NCBI GenBank assembly: GCA_934230325.1
Contig: CAKQEP010000001.1
Span: forward strand, 124,001 to 188,000
From: an uncultured Clostridia bacterium
GTDB lineage: Bacteria; Bacillota; Clostridia; Christensenellales; CAG-314
Length of the DNA: 64,000 bases
Reading direction: 5' to 3'
The number at the start of each line of letters is the position of its first letter. Position 1 is the stretch's first letter. The notes beneath the pieces are model-generated. The model did not search any database and was not told where the DNA came from. It saw nothing but the letters and a program-made list of their open reading frames with translations. Shown here piece after piece: positions 41,277 through 50,765 of the stretch. Made by a program: the position numbers and the translations under genes.

Positions 41277-41924
41277 TTAAAGACACTTTAATTCTCTTAT
41301 CATTTTTGCCTTGTCGGTCTCTTTAAACACGGCGCTGCCCGCCACTACGGCGTCTGCGCCCGCTTGATTTACTCTAAGTACGTTTTCCGTATTTATGCCG
41401 CCGTCAACTTCGATAAGAATATTTCTGTCGGAGATAATCTTTTTGACTTCCTGCGTTTTTTCAATCGCAATTTCCATAAATTTTTGTCCGCCAAATCCGG
41501 GTTCTACCGACATAACGAGTACGACGTCGATATCGTCGAGATAAGGCTTTATCGATTCTACGGGAGTATTAGGCTTTATGGACAGCCCCGCTTTTTTGCC
41601 GCATTCCTTTATCTTTTTAAGCGTTTGAGCAACTTGTTGCGTCGCTTCGATATGTACGGTTATTACGTCTGCGCCGTTGTTTGCAAACTCCTCGATATAG
41701 CGTATAGGCTCGGTAATCATAAGATGCACGTCCATAGGAAGTTTTGTCAACTGTCTTATGTCCTTTACCATCTTTTGACCGAAACTGATGTTAGGCACAA
41801 ACACGCCGTCCATAACGTCAACGTGTATCCAGTCCGCTTTAGCGTCTTCGAGTTGCTTTATCGCTTCGCCTATGTTTGTGAAATTCGCCGCCAAAATACT
41901 CGGCGCAACTATCAATTGTTTCAT
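41277..41924 (-). CDS. rpe: Ribulose-phosphate 3-epimerase
   Basis: Rpe interconverts ribulose-5-phosphate and xylulose-5-phosphate in the pentose phosphate pathway. The 215-residue TIM barrel has APSILAANF at the N-terminus, HVDVMDGVFVPNISFG (about residues 34-49), and DGGINTENV near 172. CAGGAG lies 6 nt before ATG 41924. It is the last gene of the gatA-to-rpe operon, as after rsgA in B. subtilis. Confidence 0.97.
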   Translation of the reverse strand: MKQLIVAPSILAANFTNIGEAIKQLEDAKADWIHVDVMDGVFVPNISFGQKMVKDIRQLTKLPMDVHLMITEPIRYIEEFANNGADVITVHIEATQQVAQTLKKIKECGKKAGLSIKPNTPVESIKPYLDDIDVVLVMSVEPGFGGQKFMEIAIEKTQEVKKIISDRNILIEVDGGINTENVLRVNQAGADAVVAGSAVFKETDKAKMIRELKCL

Positions 41925-41966
41925 TTTTTACTCCTGTAACAATGTGTATTTTAATGATAATTTATT

Positions 41967-42851
41967 TTAAAATTTTTCTTTTTCCTGACGGCGTAACTCG
42001 TTGTACAACTCAACGTATCTGTCGTAACGTCGTTTGCTTAATTTGCCTTGCTCTACCGCTTTTTTTACCGCGCAATCCGGTTCTGTCGTGTGGGTGCACA
42101 TATTAAAACGACAATCTTTGAGCAAGGCGTACAAGTCGTCGTAATACAAGGCAAGTTGGTCGGACTCGACATCCGTTAATTCGTAAAGGCTGAATCCCGC
42201 AGTATCCACAACAAAGCCGCCGTCTTTTAGCGGGTAAATTTCGTTGTGCCTCGTAGTGTGTTTGCCTCTGTCGGTTTTTGAGGACAACTCCCCCGTAGGT
42301 TTGTTTAGGTTGGGCAAAAGAGCGTTGAGTATGCTGGTTTTGCCTACCGCAGATTGCCCTGCAAAACAAACCGTTTTGCCCGCTATTGCGGCTTTGAGCG
42401 TCGATATTCCTTCTCCCGTAAACGTTGACACGGTAATAATGCCGTTTACGAGGTCGGCGTACTGCTCTTGCGCGTCTATAAAAAATTCGTCGGGAACAAT
42501 ATCGGTTTTGTTTATGACAAGGTCGAGCGCAACGCCTTGTTTGTTGCAATTAGCAATTATTTTGTCGATAAGCAAAAAATCGGGCGCAGGCAACGACGAA
42601 ACTATCGCAAACACTGCGTCTACGTTGGATACGGCAGGTCTTTTGAGAAAGTTTTTTCTTGGCAGAATTTTGTTTATCGCGCAAATTTTGCCGTCTTGCT
42701 CAAACTCTACGTCGTCGCCGACAACGATATCGTCGTAAAAGTACTTTACTTTTTTGCGGGCATAACAAACGCATTTAACACCGTCGCAGTATACGGTGTA
42801 TTTTCCGCCGACGCCTTTAACTACCTTTCCGATTTTTTTAGTATCTCTCAT
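41967..42851 (-). CDS. rsgA: Small ribosomal subunit biogenesis GTPase RsgA
   Basis: RsgA checks late 30S maturation. The 294-residue permuted GTPase has an OB-fold N-terminus, NKTD (114-117) before the P-loop GQSAVGKTS (165-173), and a C-terminal zinc knuckle (DCRFNMCTHTTEPDC). It overlaps rlmN by 14 nt. The PP2C phosphatase prpC and kinase prkC, which lie between rlmN and rsgA in B. subtilis and most Clostridia, are absent here. Confidence 0.96.
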   Translation of the reverse strand: MRDTKKIGKVVKGVGGKYTVYCDGVKCVCYARKKVKYFYDDIVVGDDVEFEQDGKICAINKILPRKNFLKRPAVSNVDAVFAIVSSLPAPDFLLIDKIIANCNKQGVALDLVINKTDIVPDEFFIDAQEQYADLVNGIITVSTFTGEGISTLKAAIAGKTVCFAGQSAVGKTSILNALLPNLNKPTGELSSKTDRGKHTTRHNEIYPLKDGGFVVDTAGFSLYELTDVESDQLALYYDDLYALLKDCRFNMCTHTTEPDCAVKKAVEQGKLSKRRYDRYVELYNELRRQEKEKF

Positions 42852-43872
42852 TCTTTATCACGCGCCTACGCAATTGCCCGCATGCTCCGTCAATATCTAC
42901 GCCTATCTGACGTCTTAACGTTGCGGAAACTCCGTTTTTGGTAAGTTTGTTTAAAAATTCCGTTGCGGCGTCATCCGCAGTAGGTTTTAAATCCCTTTCC
43001 TTTACCGGATTTAGCCTAATCAAATTGACGTGACAACTAAACCCTTTTGTCAGCCGCGCGAGTTTTGCTACGTCCTCGTCTGTATCGTTTTGCCCCTCCG
43101 TCAATACGTACTCAAAAATAACGCGCCTGCCTGTTTTTAAAAAATAATATTTTGCCGCTTCCACGACTTCGCCCAACGGGTACGCCTTGCTTATCGGCAT
43201 AAGAACGCAACGTTTTTCCTGTCGCGGCGAGTGCAACGACACTGTGAGATTGACCTGCAAACCCATATCTGCAAGTTGAATGATTTTGGGCGCTATACCG
43301 CAAGTAGACAGACTGATGTTTCTTTGCGAAATATTTATGCCGTCGGGGGCGTTTACCGATTTTAAAAATTTTATCGTATTGTCAAAGTTGTCAAGCGGTT
43401 CGCCGCTTCCCATCAAAACTATGTTGGTGATTTTTCTGTCGTCGGCTGTGCCGCCGCAATATCTGTTTACCGCAATTACCTGACCGAGAATCTCGCCCGA
43501 CGACAAGTTTCGCACAAGTCCGTCAAGCGTGCTTGCGCAAAATTTGCAACCCATACGACAGCCTACCTGCGTGGATACGCACAGCGTGTTGCCGTATTTA
43601 TATTTCATAAGTACGCCCTCGATAAGGTTGCCGTCGTACAACTTGTACAAAAACTTTTGAGTACCGTCCTTTGACTCAAACTTTTTTAGTATCGTAACGG
43701 GACAAGCGATATGCTCGGCTTTAAGACGTTGCCGCCACTCTTTTGGCAAGTCCGTCATTTCGTCAAAATCCGCTCCGCGATATAGCCATTTGTATAATTG
43801 TTTTACCTTGTAAGCCTGTACGTCGGCAAACAATTCCGTCAACTCGGATAACGTATAATCGAGCAAAATCAT
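42838..43872 (-). CDS. rlmN: 23S rRNA/tRNA adenine-C2 methyltransferase RlmN
   Basis: RlmN is a radical SAM enzyme that methylates A2503 of 23S rRNA and A37 of tRNAs. The 344-residue protein has the iron-sulfur motif C105-x3-C109-x2-C112 (GCRMGCKFC) and GSGEPLDNFD. The C-terminal Cys near residue 335 (GACGQL) fits the second catalytic Cys. It overlaps rsmB by 4 nt and rsgA by 14 nt. Confidence 0.96.
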   Translation of the reverse strand: MILLDYTLSELTELFADVQAYKVKQLYKWLYRGADFDEMTDLPKEWRQRLKAEHIACPVTILKKFESKDGTQKFLYKLYDGNLIEGVLMKYKYGNTLCVSTQVGCRMGCKFCASTLDGLVRNLSSGEILGQVIAVNRYCGGTADDRKITNIVLMGSGEPLDNFDNTIKFLKSVNAPDGINISQRNISLSTCGIAPKIIQLADMGLQVNLTVSLHSPRQEKRCVLMPISKAYPLGEVVEAAKYYFLKTGRRVIFEYVLTEGQNDTDEDVAKLARLTKGFSCHVNLIRLNPVKERDLKPTADDAATEFLNKLTKNGVSATLRRQIGVDIDGACGQLRRRVIKNERY

Positions 43873-45161
43873 TTTTCTTTCACCAAGCCGGCAATATAAA
43901 AACCGTCCGTATCGTGTTTGTGCGGTAATAATTGCAAATCAAGGCTGCCGTCGTCGGATTTTATCGGCAAATCGAGCGGTATCAGTTTAAAATGGTCGTT
44001 ATGCTCCAAAAAGTTTTTGACGTTGAGAGTATTTTCTTCCGCAAACACCGTACACGTCGAATACAAAAGCACCCCGCCGATTTTGAGATAATTTTTGGCT
44101 ATTTCGAGCATTTTTTGTTGTATCTCTACCAACTTGTCTACGTCTTTCTCCGTGCGAAACATTTTGATTTCGGGACGGCTGGACACAACGCCAAAACCAC
44201 TGCACGGCGCGTCCAACAAAACGTAATCAAACTTGTTGAAAAATGCGGGATTAACTTCTGTTGCGTCGTTCTGCTCCACCGTCACGTTGTCCGCATGCAT
44301 ACGCTTTGCGTAGGAAGATATCAATCTCAACCTATGCGGGTAAACGTCGCAAGCGACTATCTTTGCCGAAGGCTGCAAGCCCGCTATGTATACGCTTTTG
44401 CCGCCCGGCGCGGCGCATAAATCAAGTACGTTGCTGTCGGGTTTAACGTTTAACGCCCTTACCGTAAGCATACTTGACAAACTCATAGGAGTACACTCTC
44501 CCGAAGCGGTCAAGGAAGTAACGTCGCCGTACACTTTAATCGCGTCGTCAAGGCAAGTTTGTTTAAATTTAAGTCCTTTTGCGACAAGTTTGTTTTTAAA
44601 CTCGTCAACGGAAATTAGAGTGGTGTTTATTCTCAGACATGTGGCGGTATCGTCGTTGCCATCAGAAATTTTTATCGCTTCCTCCTCTCCGTAATAATCT
44701 TTAAGTTTGTTTAACGCCCACAAAGGATAACTGTTTTGAATGGACGCGCGTTTGAGCGGCTCTGTAGGATATTCAAAGGAATTTTCCTCTTTTGCTTTGG
44801 CAATATTGCGCAAAACGGCGTTGACAAAGTTGGCTACGCCTGCTTTGCCTATTTTTTTTGCGTAATTGACGCAATCGTTTACCACGACGGCGGAAGGTAT
44901 AGACAACTCTAATATGCAAAACGCGCCGATTTTGAGCAAAACAAAAAGCGCAGGCTTTGTCTGCGGCGCAAACAACTTGATAATATAATCGAGTTTTATG
45001 TTTTTGTCTAATACTCCGTAAACTATTTTTGTCACCAACGGCTTGCAATCCGACGGCGTGGTTTTTAACGTTTTGTTAAGCGTTGCGTTGCTAAACGCAT
45101 GTTCTTTGTAAATCGGAGTAAGACACTCGTAACTTATTTCTATTGCTTTTTGCGTACTCAT
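43869..45161 (-). CDS. rsmB: 16S rRNA (cytosine967-C5)-methyltransferase RsmB
   Basis: The 430-residue protein has an N-terminal NusB-like RNA-binding domain (about residues 1-140) and a C-terminal SAM methyltransferase domain with LDLCAAPGGKSVYIAG, LLDAPCSGFG and the second catalytic Cys in LLYSTCTV. It makes m5C967 in 16S rRNA. It overlaps rlmN and fmt by 4 nt each. Confidence 0.96.
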   Translation of the reverse strand: MSTQKAIEISYECLTPIYKEHAFSNATLNKTLKTTPSDCKPLVTKIVYGVLDKNIKLDYIIKLFAPQTKPALFVLLKIGAFCILELSIPSAVVVNDCVNYAKKIGKAGVANFVNAVLRNIAKAKEENSFEYPTEPLKRASIQNSYPLWALNKLKDYYGEEEAIKISDGNDDTATCLRINTTLISVDEFKNKLVAKGLKFKQTCLDDAIKVYGDVTSLTASGECTPMSLSSMLTVRALNVKPDSNVLDLCAAPGGKSVYIAGLQPSAKIVACDVYPHRLRLISSYAKRMHADNVTVEQNDATEVNPAFFNKFDYVLLDAPCSGFGVVSSRPEIKMFRTEKDVDKLVEIQQKMLEIAKNYLKIGGVLLYSTCTVFAEENTLNVKNFLEHNDHFKLIPLDLPIKSDDGSLDLQLLPHKHDTDGFYIAGLVKEK

Positions 45162-46090
45162 AATCTATCAAATTTTTGCGGACGATTTTTAAGCCCGTTT
45201 AAAAAATCGCATATAGCCATTCTTTTGCCTTCTGCCGACTGAACATCGGTAAGAGCAAGCGACGTGCCGTTGCCGCAACCGACAATCATCTGTTTTTTTT
45301 CGTAATGTATTTCCCCTTCTTTTAACGGTTGACCTATATCGCCGCTAAACACACGGCAGTTGTATATTTTAAATCGTTTTCCGTTTAAAACGGAATATGC
45401 GGCGGGAACGGAGGACAAACCGCGTATTTTGCAGGAAAGTTTATCGGCGGGTATACTCCAATCGATAATTTCTTCTTCCGCCTTGATTTTTTTGCAAAAC
45501 GTGACTTGTTTTTCGTCTTGCGGCGTAAAAGTCGCCTTGCCCGCTTTTATATCGTCCAACGTTTTTACCAGCAAATCTCCGCCGAGTTTTGCGAGTTTTA
45601 AAAACATATCGTCGGCGGTGTCCGAAGGTAAAATTTCTGCCGTTGCTTGCGCGACGATATCGCCCGCGTCCATTTTTAAAGCGGTTTTTACTATGGTCAC
45701 GCCTGTCGTTGTCAACCCGTCCATAACCGCCCGCTGTATCGGCGACGCTCCTCTGTACTTAGGCAACAAACTACCGTGAACGTTTATCACTCCGTGCGGA
45801 GCAACGGACAAAACTTCTTCCGACAACATCTGACCGTACGCCGCCGTGACAAAAACGTCTGCGCCGAGAGTTTTTAACGTTTCAACGCCGTCTTCGGATA
45901 CGTTTTGCCAGTCGTAAACGACGATGTCTTTGCTCAAAGCAAAACTTTTTACTTCGCACTGTTTGAGTTTGTTGCGATTGCCGAGTTTGTCCGGCTGACA
46001 CACGACGCACAACACGGTATTGTCGCTGTCAAGCAATCTTTCCAGTACTATTCGCCCAAACTCGGGAGTCCCCATAAAAACAATTTTCAT
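45158..46090 (-). CDS. fmt: Methionyl-tRNA formyltransferase
   Basis: Fmt formylates initiator Met-tRNA. The 310-residue protein starts MKIVFMGTPEFGRIVLE and has GVINVHGSLLPKYRGASPIQ with the conserved His and the later MDAGDIVAQ. A C-terminal OB-fold domain follows. It lies 7 nt after def and overlaps rsmB by 4 nt. The start region lacks a good Shine-Dalgarno. Confidence 0.97.
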   Translation of the reverse strand: MKIVFMGTPEFGRIVLERLLDSDNTVLCVVCQPDKLGNRNKLKQCEVKSFALSKDIVVYDWQNVSEDGVETLKTLGADVFVTAAYGQMLSEEVLSVAPHGVINVHGSLLPKYRGASPIQRAVMDGLTTTGVTIVKTALKMDAGDIVAQATAEILPSDTADDMFLKLAKLGGDLLVKTLDDIKAGKATFTPQDEKQVTFCKKIKAEEEIIDWSIPADKLSCKIRGLSSVPAAYSVLNGKRFKIYNCRVFSGDIGQPLKEGEIHYEKKQMIVGCGNGTSLALTDVQSAEGKRMAICDFLNGLKNRPQKFDRL

Positions 46091-46097
46091 TTGCTCG

Positions 46098-46607
46098 TTA
46101 AACGTCCTTTATCAAGCCCTTTTTTAAATCTTTGTAAGTGTAAGGGCGACCTTTTTTGTCGCGTAACATTTTGTCGACAAAAAGAATACCGTCGAGATGG
46201 TCCAACTCATGAAAAAACACTCTCGCAAAATATCCGTTTGCTTCCGCAACTTGTTTTTTGCCTGCGCGGTCAAAAAACTCTACTTTAACGTAATCCGGAC
46301 GTTTTACTAGACCTCTTTCTTCCTCTACCGACAAACAACCTTCGTCGTCGATACTGCTTCCCGCCGTTTTTACTATGACGGGATTGACTAATTCCAACGT
46401 TTTGTCTTCGTAACTAATCACCACCACGCGCTTTAACACGCCAACTTGCGGCGCGGCAAGTCCGTAACCGTCGTGATGAGCGAGAGTTTCGTTAAGGTCG
46501 TCAATCAACTCTGCAAGTCTATCGTCAAACTTGTCCACAGGTTTGCATTTTTTGGACAGAACTTCGCCGCCCTCTTTGCCTAAAACAACAATTTTTCTCG
46601 TAGCCAT
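46098..46607 (-). CDS. def: Peptide deformylase
   Basis: Def removes the N-formyl group from new proteins. The 169-residue protein has motif 1 GLAAPQVG (49-56), motif 2 EGCLS with metal ligand Cys91, and motif 3 HELDH with ligands His133 and His137 and the catalytic Glu134. It lies 10 nt after priA and is followed by fmt, so the formylation-deformylation pair is co-transcribed. No Shine-Dalgarno is seen before ATG 46607. Confidence 0.97.
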   Translation of the reverse strand: MATRKIVVLGKEGGEVLSKKCKPVDKFDDRLAELIDDLNETLAHHDGYGLAAPQVGVLKRVVVISYEDKTLELVNPVIVKTAGSSIDDEGCLSVEEERGLVKRPDYVKVEFFDRAGKKQVAEANGYFARVFFHELDHLDGILFVDKMLRDKKGRPYTYKDLKKGLIKDV

Positions 46608-46617
46608 AATTTTATAC

Positions 46618-48813
46618 TTAATTGAGGTTTTGCGGGTTAATCTCCGTAAAAACCGTCACCTTATCGTTTTTTAAAGAATCGGTAATACCGTATACTTTGT
46701 TTATCGTATCTTCTGCGGCGTCGCAAGTCAAACGCATTACTATTTCAAACCGCTGTTTGCCTTGCAATTTTTTTACCGGACAGCGCATCTTTTGCAAAAA
46801 CAAAAAATCGTCCGGATTTTGCGCCGACAATTTTTCTATATCGTCATAATGTTTGTTGAGCAAGTCTATGCACGGCTGGCTTTGTTCTCCCGTATACAAA
46901 ATGCGCACGATTACGCAAAACGGAGGAAACTCCGCCGCCTGCCGCATATTGATTTCCCTATTGAAAAATCCTGCGTAATCTTGTTTTGCGGCAAATTGCA
47001 AACAGTAATGGCGCGGATTGTAACTTTGCAAAATCACTTTGCCGCTCTGCTTGTCGCGCCCGCTACGTCCCGCAACCTGCGTCAGCAACTGAAATGTTTT
47101 TTCTGCCGCAAGGTAATCGCCGTAATACAAACTTTGGTCGCCGTTGAGTATGCCTACCAACGTTACGAAAGGAAAATCGTGTCCTTTTGCCAACATCTGC
47201 GTACCTACCAAAATTTGCGCCTCCCTTTTAGAAAAAGCGTCGAGAATTTTGACGAGTCCGTCTTTGGTTTGCGTGGTATCTGCGTCCATTCTCAAAACTT
47301 TTACGTCGGGAAAAAGTTGTTTTAGGCGCGCTTCTACCTGTTGATCCCCTACAAAACCTTGTTTGACATACTCGCTTTTGCATTTGGGGCATTTTGTAAA
47401 CATATTAAACCGTCTGCCGCAATAGTGACATTTGAGCAATCCGTCGTCTTTGTGATAAGTAAGGCTTACGTCGCAATCCGGACATTTGGCTACATAACCG
47501 CATTTGACGCACATAACAAAACTGCTGTATCCGCGACGATTTAAAAACAAAATCGCTTGATTGCCTTCGTTTACCACGCGCGTAAGTTCTTCCGTCAACT
47601 CGCGAGAAAAAATATCATTGTTGCCTGCGCGCGATTCCGCCGCCATATCTACTATGGATACTTCCGGCAACGGCATTTTGTTTATTCGCTCGGGCAAGGT
47701 CAACAATTCGTACTCGCCTTGACGCGCTTTGTAAAAACTTTCCAACGACGGAGTTGCGCTGCCCAAAACGAGATTGCAACCGTTTTGTTTGCAGCGATAT
47801 TCCGCAATTTCACGCGTATCGTAACGCGGATTGCTATCGGAAAAATAACTCGAGTCATGCTCCTCGTCGATTATGATTACTCCTATATCGGTCAACGGCG
47901 CAAACACCGCGCTCCTTGCTCCGATAGCGATTTTTGCCTCGCCTCGCTTTAACCGCAACCATTCGTCGTATCTTTCGCCCGCCGACAAGCCGCTGTGAAG
48001 TATCGCAACGGTATCGCCAAACCTGCCGCGAAACAATTTGAGCATGTTTGGCGTCAAAGAAATTTCCGGCACCAACATTATTGCGGTTTTGCCTTGTTTG
48101 ACAAAATACTCAATGACGGTCATATACACTTCTGTCTTGCCGCTACCCGTCACTCCCCACAAAAGAAATTTTTTGTCCGTTTCCGTCGTGATTTTTTCTA
48201 CTACCGCCGACTGGTCGGGCGTAAGCGTGTGCGACAAACTTTTGTCTTGCACCGTTTTGTAAGGTTTTCTGTTTATCGTAACGTCGTAAACTTCTATCAG
48301 CCCTTTTTGCAACAACGTTTTTGTAATAGAAGAACCAAACTTTTTGTTTAACAACTCAGTAAGAGTATCGCCGTTTTGCTTTATATATTCAAGCGCGGCT
48401 CGCTGTGTTTTTGCCGTTTTTGACAAAGTAGCAAATATTTGCTCCTCCGTAAGCAAGCCGTTAAGTTTTGCTTTGCGTTTGACAAGCGGCGCGATGCGAT
48501 TTTGACGCATTTCGCTCGGTATCGCAAGACGCAAAGCGTCTACCAACCTCAAATGATTTTTTTTGCGCATATACGTGCAAAGGTCGAGCATATCGAGATT
48601 GATTGCAGTAAAATCATCGAGTTGTCGTTGTATGCTTTTTAGTTTTTGCGGCGGAACGTCGCTGGCTTCTTTTTGACCTACGACAAATCCTTCTATAGTT
48701 CTGTTACCAAAAGGTACGGCAACTCTGCTGCCGACCTCTATATCTTCCCCTTTGTAGTCAAAAACTTTGTCCGTTTGAGAGGTGGATATATCAACGATAA
48801 CTTCGTAAATCAT
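46618..48813 (-). CDS. priA: Primosomal protein N' (PriA helicase)
   Basis: PriA restarts stalled replication forks. The 731-residue protein has the N-terminal DNA-binding domain (1-about 190), Walker A GVTGSGKT (220-227), the DEEH box, and a zinc-binding insertion with eight Cys in CxxC pairs (CVKCGYVAKCPDC and CHYCGRRFNMFTKCPKC). The ORF is open 14 codons upstream, but ATG 48813 overlaps the coaBC stop (ATGA) and has AGGA upstream. Confidence 0.96.
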   Translation of the reverse strand: MIYEVIVDISTSQTDKVFDYKGEDIEVGSRVAVPFGNRTIEGFVVGQKEASDVPPQKLKSIQRQLDDFTAINLDMLDLCTYMRKKNHLRLVDALRLAIPSEMRQNRIAPLVKRKAKLNGLLTEEQIFATLSKTAKTQRAALEYIKQNGDTLTELLNKKFGSSITKTLLQKGLIEVYDVTINRKPYKTVQDKSLSHTLTPDQSAVVEKITTETDKKFLLWGVTGSGKTEVYMTVIEYFVKQGKTAIMLVPEISLTPNMLKLFRGRFGDTVAILHSGLSAGERYDEWLRLKRGEAKIAIGARSAVFAPLTDIGVIIIDEEHDSSYFSDSNPRYDTREIAEYRCKQNGCNLVLGSATPSLESFYKARQGEYELLTLPERINKMPLPEVSIVDMAAESRAGNNDIFSRELTEELTRVVNEGNQAILFLNRRGYSSFVMCVKCGYVAKCPDCDVSLTYHKDDGLLKCHYCGRRFNMFTKCPKCKSEYVKQGFVGDQQVEARLKQLFPDVKVLRMDADTTQTKDGLVKILDAFSKREAQILVGTQMLAKGHDFPFVTLVGILNGDQSLYYGDYLAAEKTFQLLTQVAGRSGRDKQSGKVILQSYNPRHYCLQFAAKQDYAGFFNREINMRQAAEFPPFCVIVRILYTGEQSQPCIDLLNKHYDDIEKLSAQNPDDFLFLQKMRCPVKKLQGKQRFEIVMRLTCDAAEDTINKVYGITDSLKNDKVTVFTEINPQNLN

Positions 48814-49994
48814 TTTATCAGTCCTGCGGCTTTGTCCAAAATGACCTTTGCGCATTCCGTCTTTGTCATTTTGCCAAAGTTTTCCGCTCCGTCTTTGTCT
48901 ACCAAAGATATAATATCGGTATCGACGTTAAATCCCGCGCCCTCTTGCGTTACGTCGTTGGCAACGATAAAATCGGCATTTTTTGCAACGAGTTTTTTTT
49001 GCGCGTTTGCAATTAGATTTTCCGTTTCCGCCGCAAACGCTACCAAAACTTTTTTACCTTTTTGCTTGCCGACGGCTGCCGCTATATCGGGATTCTTTTT
49101 AAACTCCACGACAAGACTTTGGCTTTTTATTTTTTGCGGAGAATATTTTTGCGGCGCATAGTCGCAAGGCGCGGCGGCTTTTACTATCAAATCCGCTTTT
49201 GCAAGGTTGTCCATCACCGCATCGTACATTTCTTGCGTGGTGTCTACGTTTATTACCGTCGCGCCGACAGGCACTTCTGCCGTGTGACGTCCCAAAACGA
49301 GAATGACTTTAGCCCCTCTGTCCCGTGCGTTTTTAGCAATTTCGCAACCCATTTTTCCGCTACTGAAATTAGTGATAAATCTTACGCCGTCAATTTTTTC
49401 TATGGTTGCGCCCGCAGTGATTAGCACGGTTTTACCATCGTAATCTCTTTTGAGCAAAAGAATATCGGCTATTGCGTCAAAAATTTTTTCTGGCTCTGCC
49501 ATACGACCTTTGCCGACGTCGCCGCACGCCAAAAGTCCGTCGTCGCCGTAAATAAATTTTACGCCGCGTTTTTTTAACGTTTCGGTATTACAAACGCACG
49601 CGTCGGAAGTAATCATACCGGTATTCATAGCCGGCGCAAACAATATAGGCGCTTTTGTCGCCATAAGCGTAGTAGAAAGCATGTCGTCCGCGATACCGTT
49701 GGCATACTTTCCTATGATGTTGGCGGTAGCGGGCGCAACGACAAAAACGTCGGCTTTTTTAGCCAACGCGACGTGCATTACTTCCCATTCCCTTTTTTCC
49801 TGAAAAGTGTCCGTTGCGACAGGGTATCCGCTCAACGTTTCAAAGGTGAGCGGCGAAACAAACTCTCGCGCGTTTTTAGTCATTATCACTCTTACTTCCG
49901 CGCCTGCTTTTTTGAGTCTGCTCACCAACTCGCACGTTTTGTAAGCGGCAATACCGCCCGTCACTCCCACTACTACGGTTTTGTTTTTAAACAT
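48810..49994 (-). CDS. coaBC: Bifunctional phosphopantothenoylcysteine decarboxylase/phosphopantothenate-cysteine ligase
   Basis: This enzyme carries out two steps of CoA synthesis. The 394-residue fusion has the flavin-dependent CoaC half (GVTGGIAAYKTCEL, active His near residue 73, and FAPAMNTGM) and the C-terminal CoaB half (GATIEKIDGVRFITNFSSGKMG, about residues 193-215, quoted in part). It overlaps priA by 4 nt. Together with coaD at 19605, most of the last CoA steps are in this window. Confidence 0.97.
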   Translation of the reverse strand: MFKNKTVVVGVTGGIAAYKTCELVSRLKKAGAEVRVIMTKNAREFVSPLTFETLSGYPVATDTFQEKREWEVMHVALAKKADVFVVAPATANIIGKYANGIADDMLSTTLMATKAPILFAPAMNTGMITSDACVCNTETLKKRGVKFIYGDDGLLACGDVGKGRMAEPEKIFDAIADILLLKRDYDGKTVLITAGATIEKIDGVRFITNFSSGKMGCEIAKNARDRGAKVILVLGRHTAEVPVGATVINVDTTQEMYDAVMDNLAKADLIVKAAAPCDYAPQKYSPQKIKSQSLVVEFKKNPDIAAAVGKQKGKKVLVAFAAETENLIANAQKKLVAKNADFIVANDVTQEGAGFNVDTDIISLVDKDGAENFGKMTKTECAKVILDKAAGLIK

Positions 49995-50189
49995 TTATTC
50001 CCTTACTATTTTGATTTTGCCTTCCATCAATTCGTTGGCGGCGTAACTTATCGTTTTGACGTCGGTTTTAAATTCGTCTTTCTCTTGCTTGATGTTGAGT
50101 TCCTTTGCTCTTTTGGCAATAATACAACACAAAATGTATTTGTTGCCCGCTTTGTCCGCTAATTGATCGATTGCCGGTTTTGTAATCAT
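49995..50189 (-). CDS. rpoZ: RNA polymerase omega subunit
   Basis: This 64-residue protein matches the short omega pattern of Clostridia, with NKYILCCIIAKRAKEL and the closing ISYAANELMEGKI. It helps assemble RNA polymerase. AAAGGAG precedes the ATG at 50189, and the coaBC start follows directly. The gmk-rpoZ-coaBC-priA order is conserved. Confidence 0.92.
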   Translation of the reverse strand: MITKPAIDQLADKAGNKYILCCIIAKRAKELNIKQEKDEFKTDVKTISYAANELMEGKIKIVRE

Positions 50190-50192
50190 ATA

Positions 50193-50765
50193 TTATCTGT
50201 TCTCCTTTATTATTTGTTCCACTTGCTTTACCGCCGTGTCAAGGTCGTCGTTTATGACAATAAAGTCGTATCGGTGTTTAAGTTCGAGTTCCTTTTCTAC
50301 GCGAGCAAGACGTTTTTCTATCGCTTCGACGCTCTCGGTGTTGCGGCGTACAAGACGTTTTTTGAGTTCTTCCGTAGAAGAAGGCATCACAAACACGGCA
50401 ACTGCGTCGGGATAATTAGATTTGACTTTAAGCGCGCCGCGTACGTCTATCTCCAACAAAACGTCTTTGCCTTCGTCGAGTTTTTCAAAAACAAACCGCT
50501 TGGGCGTGCCGTAATAGTTTTCAAAATGGTCGTCGTACTCCAAAAACTCGCTGTCGGCTATCATTTTTAAAAAATCGGCTTTGTCGATAAAAAAGTAATC
50601 TACGCCGTTTTTTTCGTTTTGACGCGGCAACCGAGTGGTAGCCGATACCGACAAAACCATATCGGGAAAAAGCGGCAACACCTTTTTTACTATCGTGCCT
50701 TTCCCTGCGCCGCTCGGACCGCTGATTATAAACAAACTGCCTTTTTTGATGCTATTATTCAACAT
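50193..50765 (-). CDS. gmk: Guanylate kinase
   Basis: Gmk phosphorylates GMP to GDP. The 190-residue protein has the P-loop ISGPSGAGKGT (about residues 14-24), then TTRLPRQNEKNGVDYFF and ALKVKSNYPDAVAVFVMP. It overlaps yicC by 11 nt and precedes rpoZ by 3 nt. Confidence 0.97.
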   Translation of the reverse strand: MLNNSIKKGSLFIISGPSGAGKGTIVKKVLPLFPDMVLSVSATTRLPRQNEKNGVDYFFIDKADFLKMIADSEFLEYDDHFENYYGTPKRFVFEKLDEGKDVLLEIDVRGALKVKSNYPDAVAVFVMPSSTEELKKRLVRRNTESVEAIEKRLARVEKELELKHRYDFIVINDDLDTAVKQVEQIIKENR

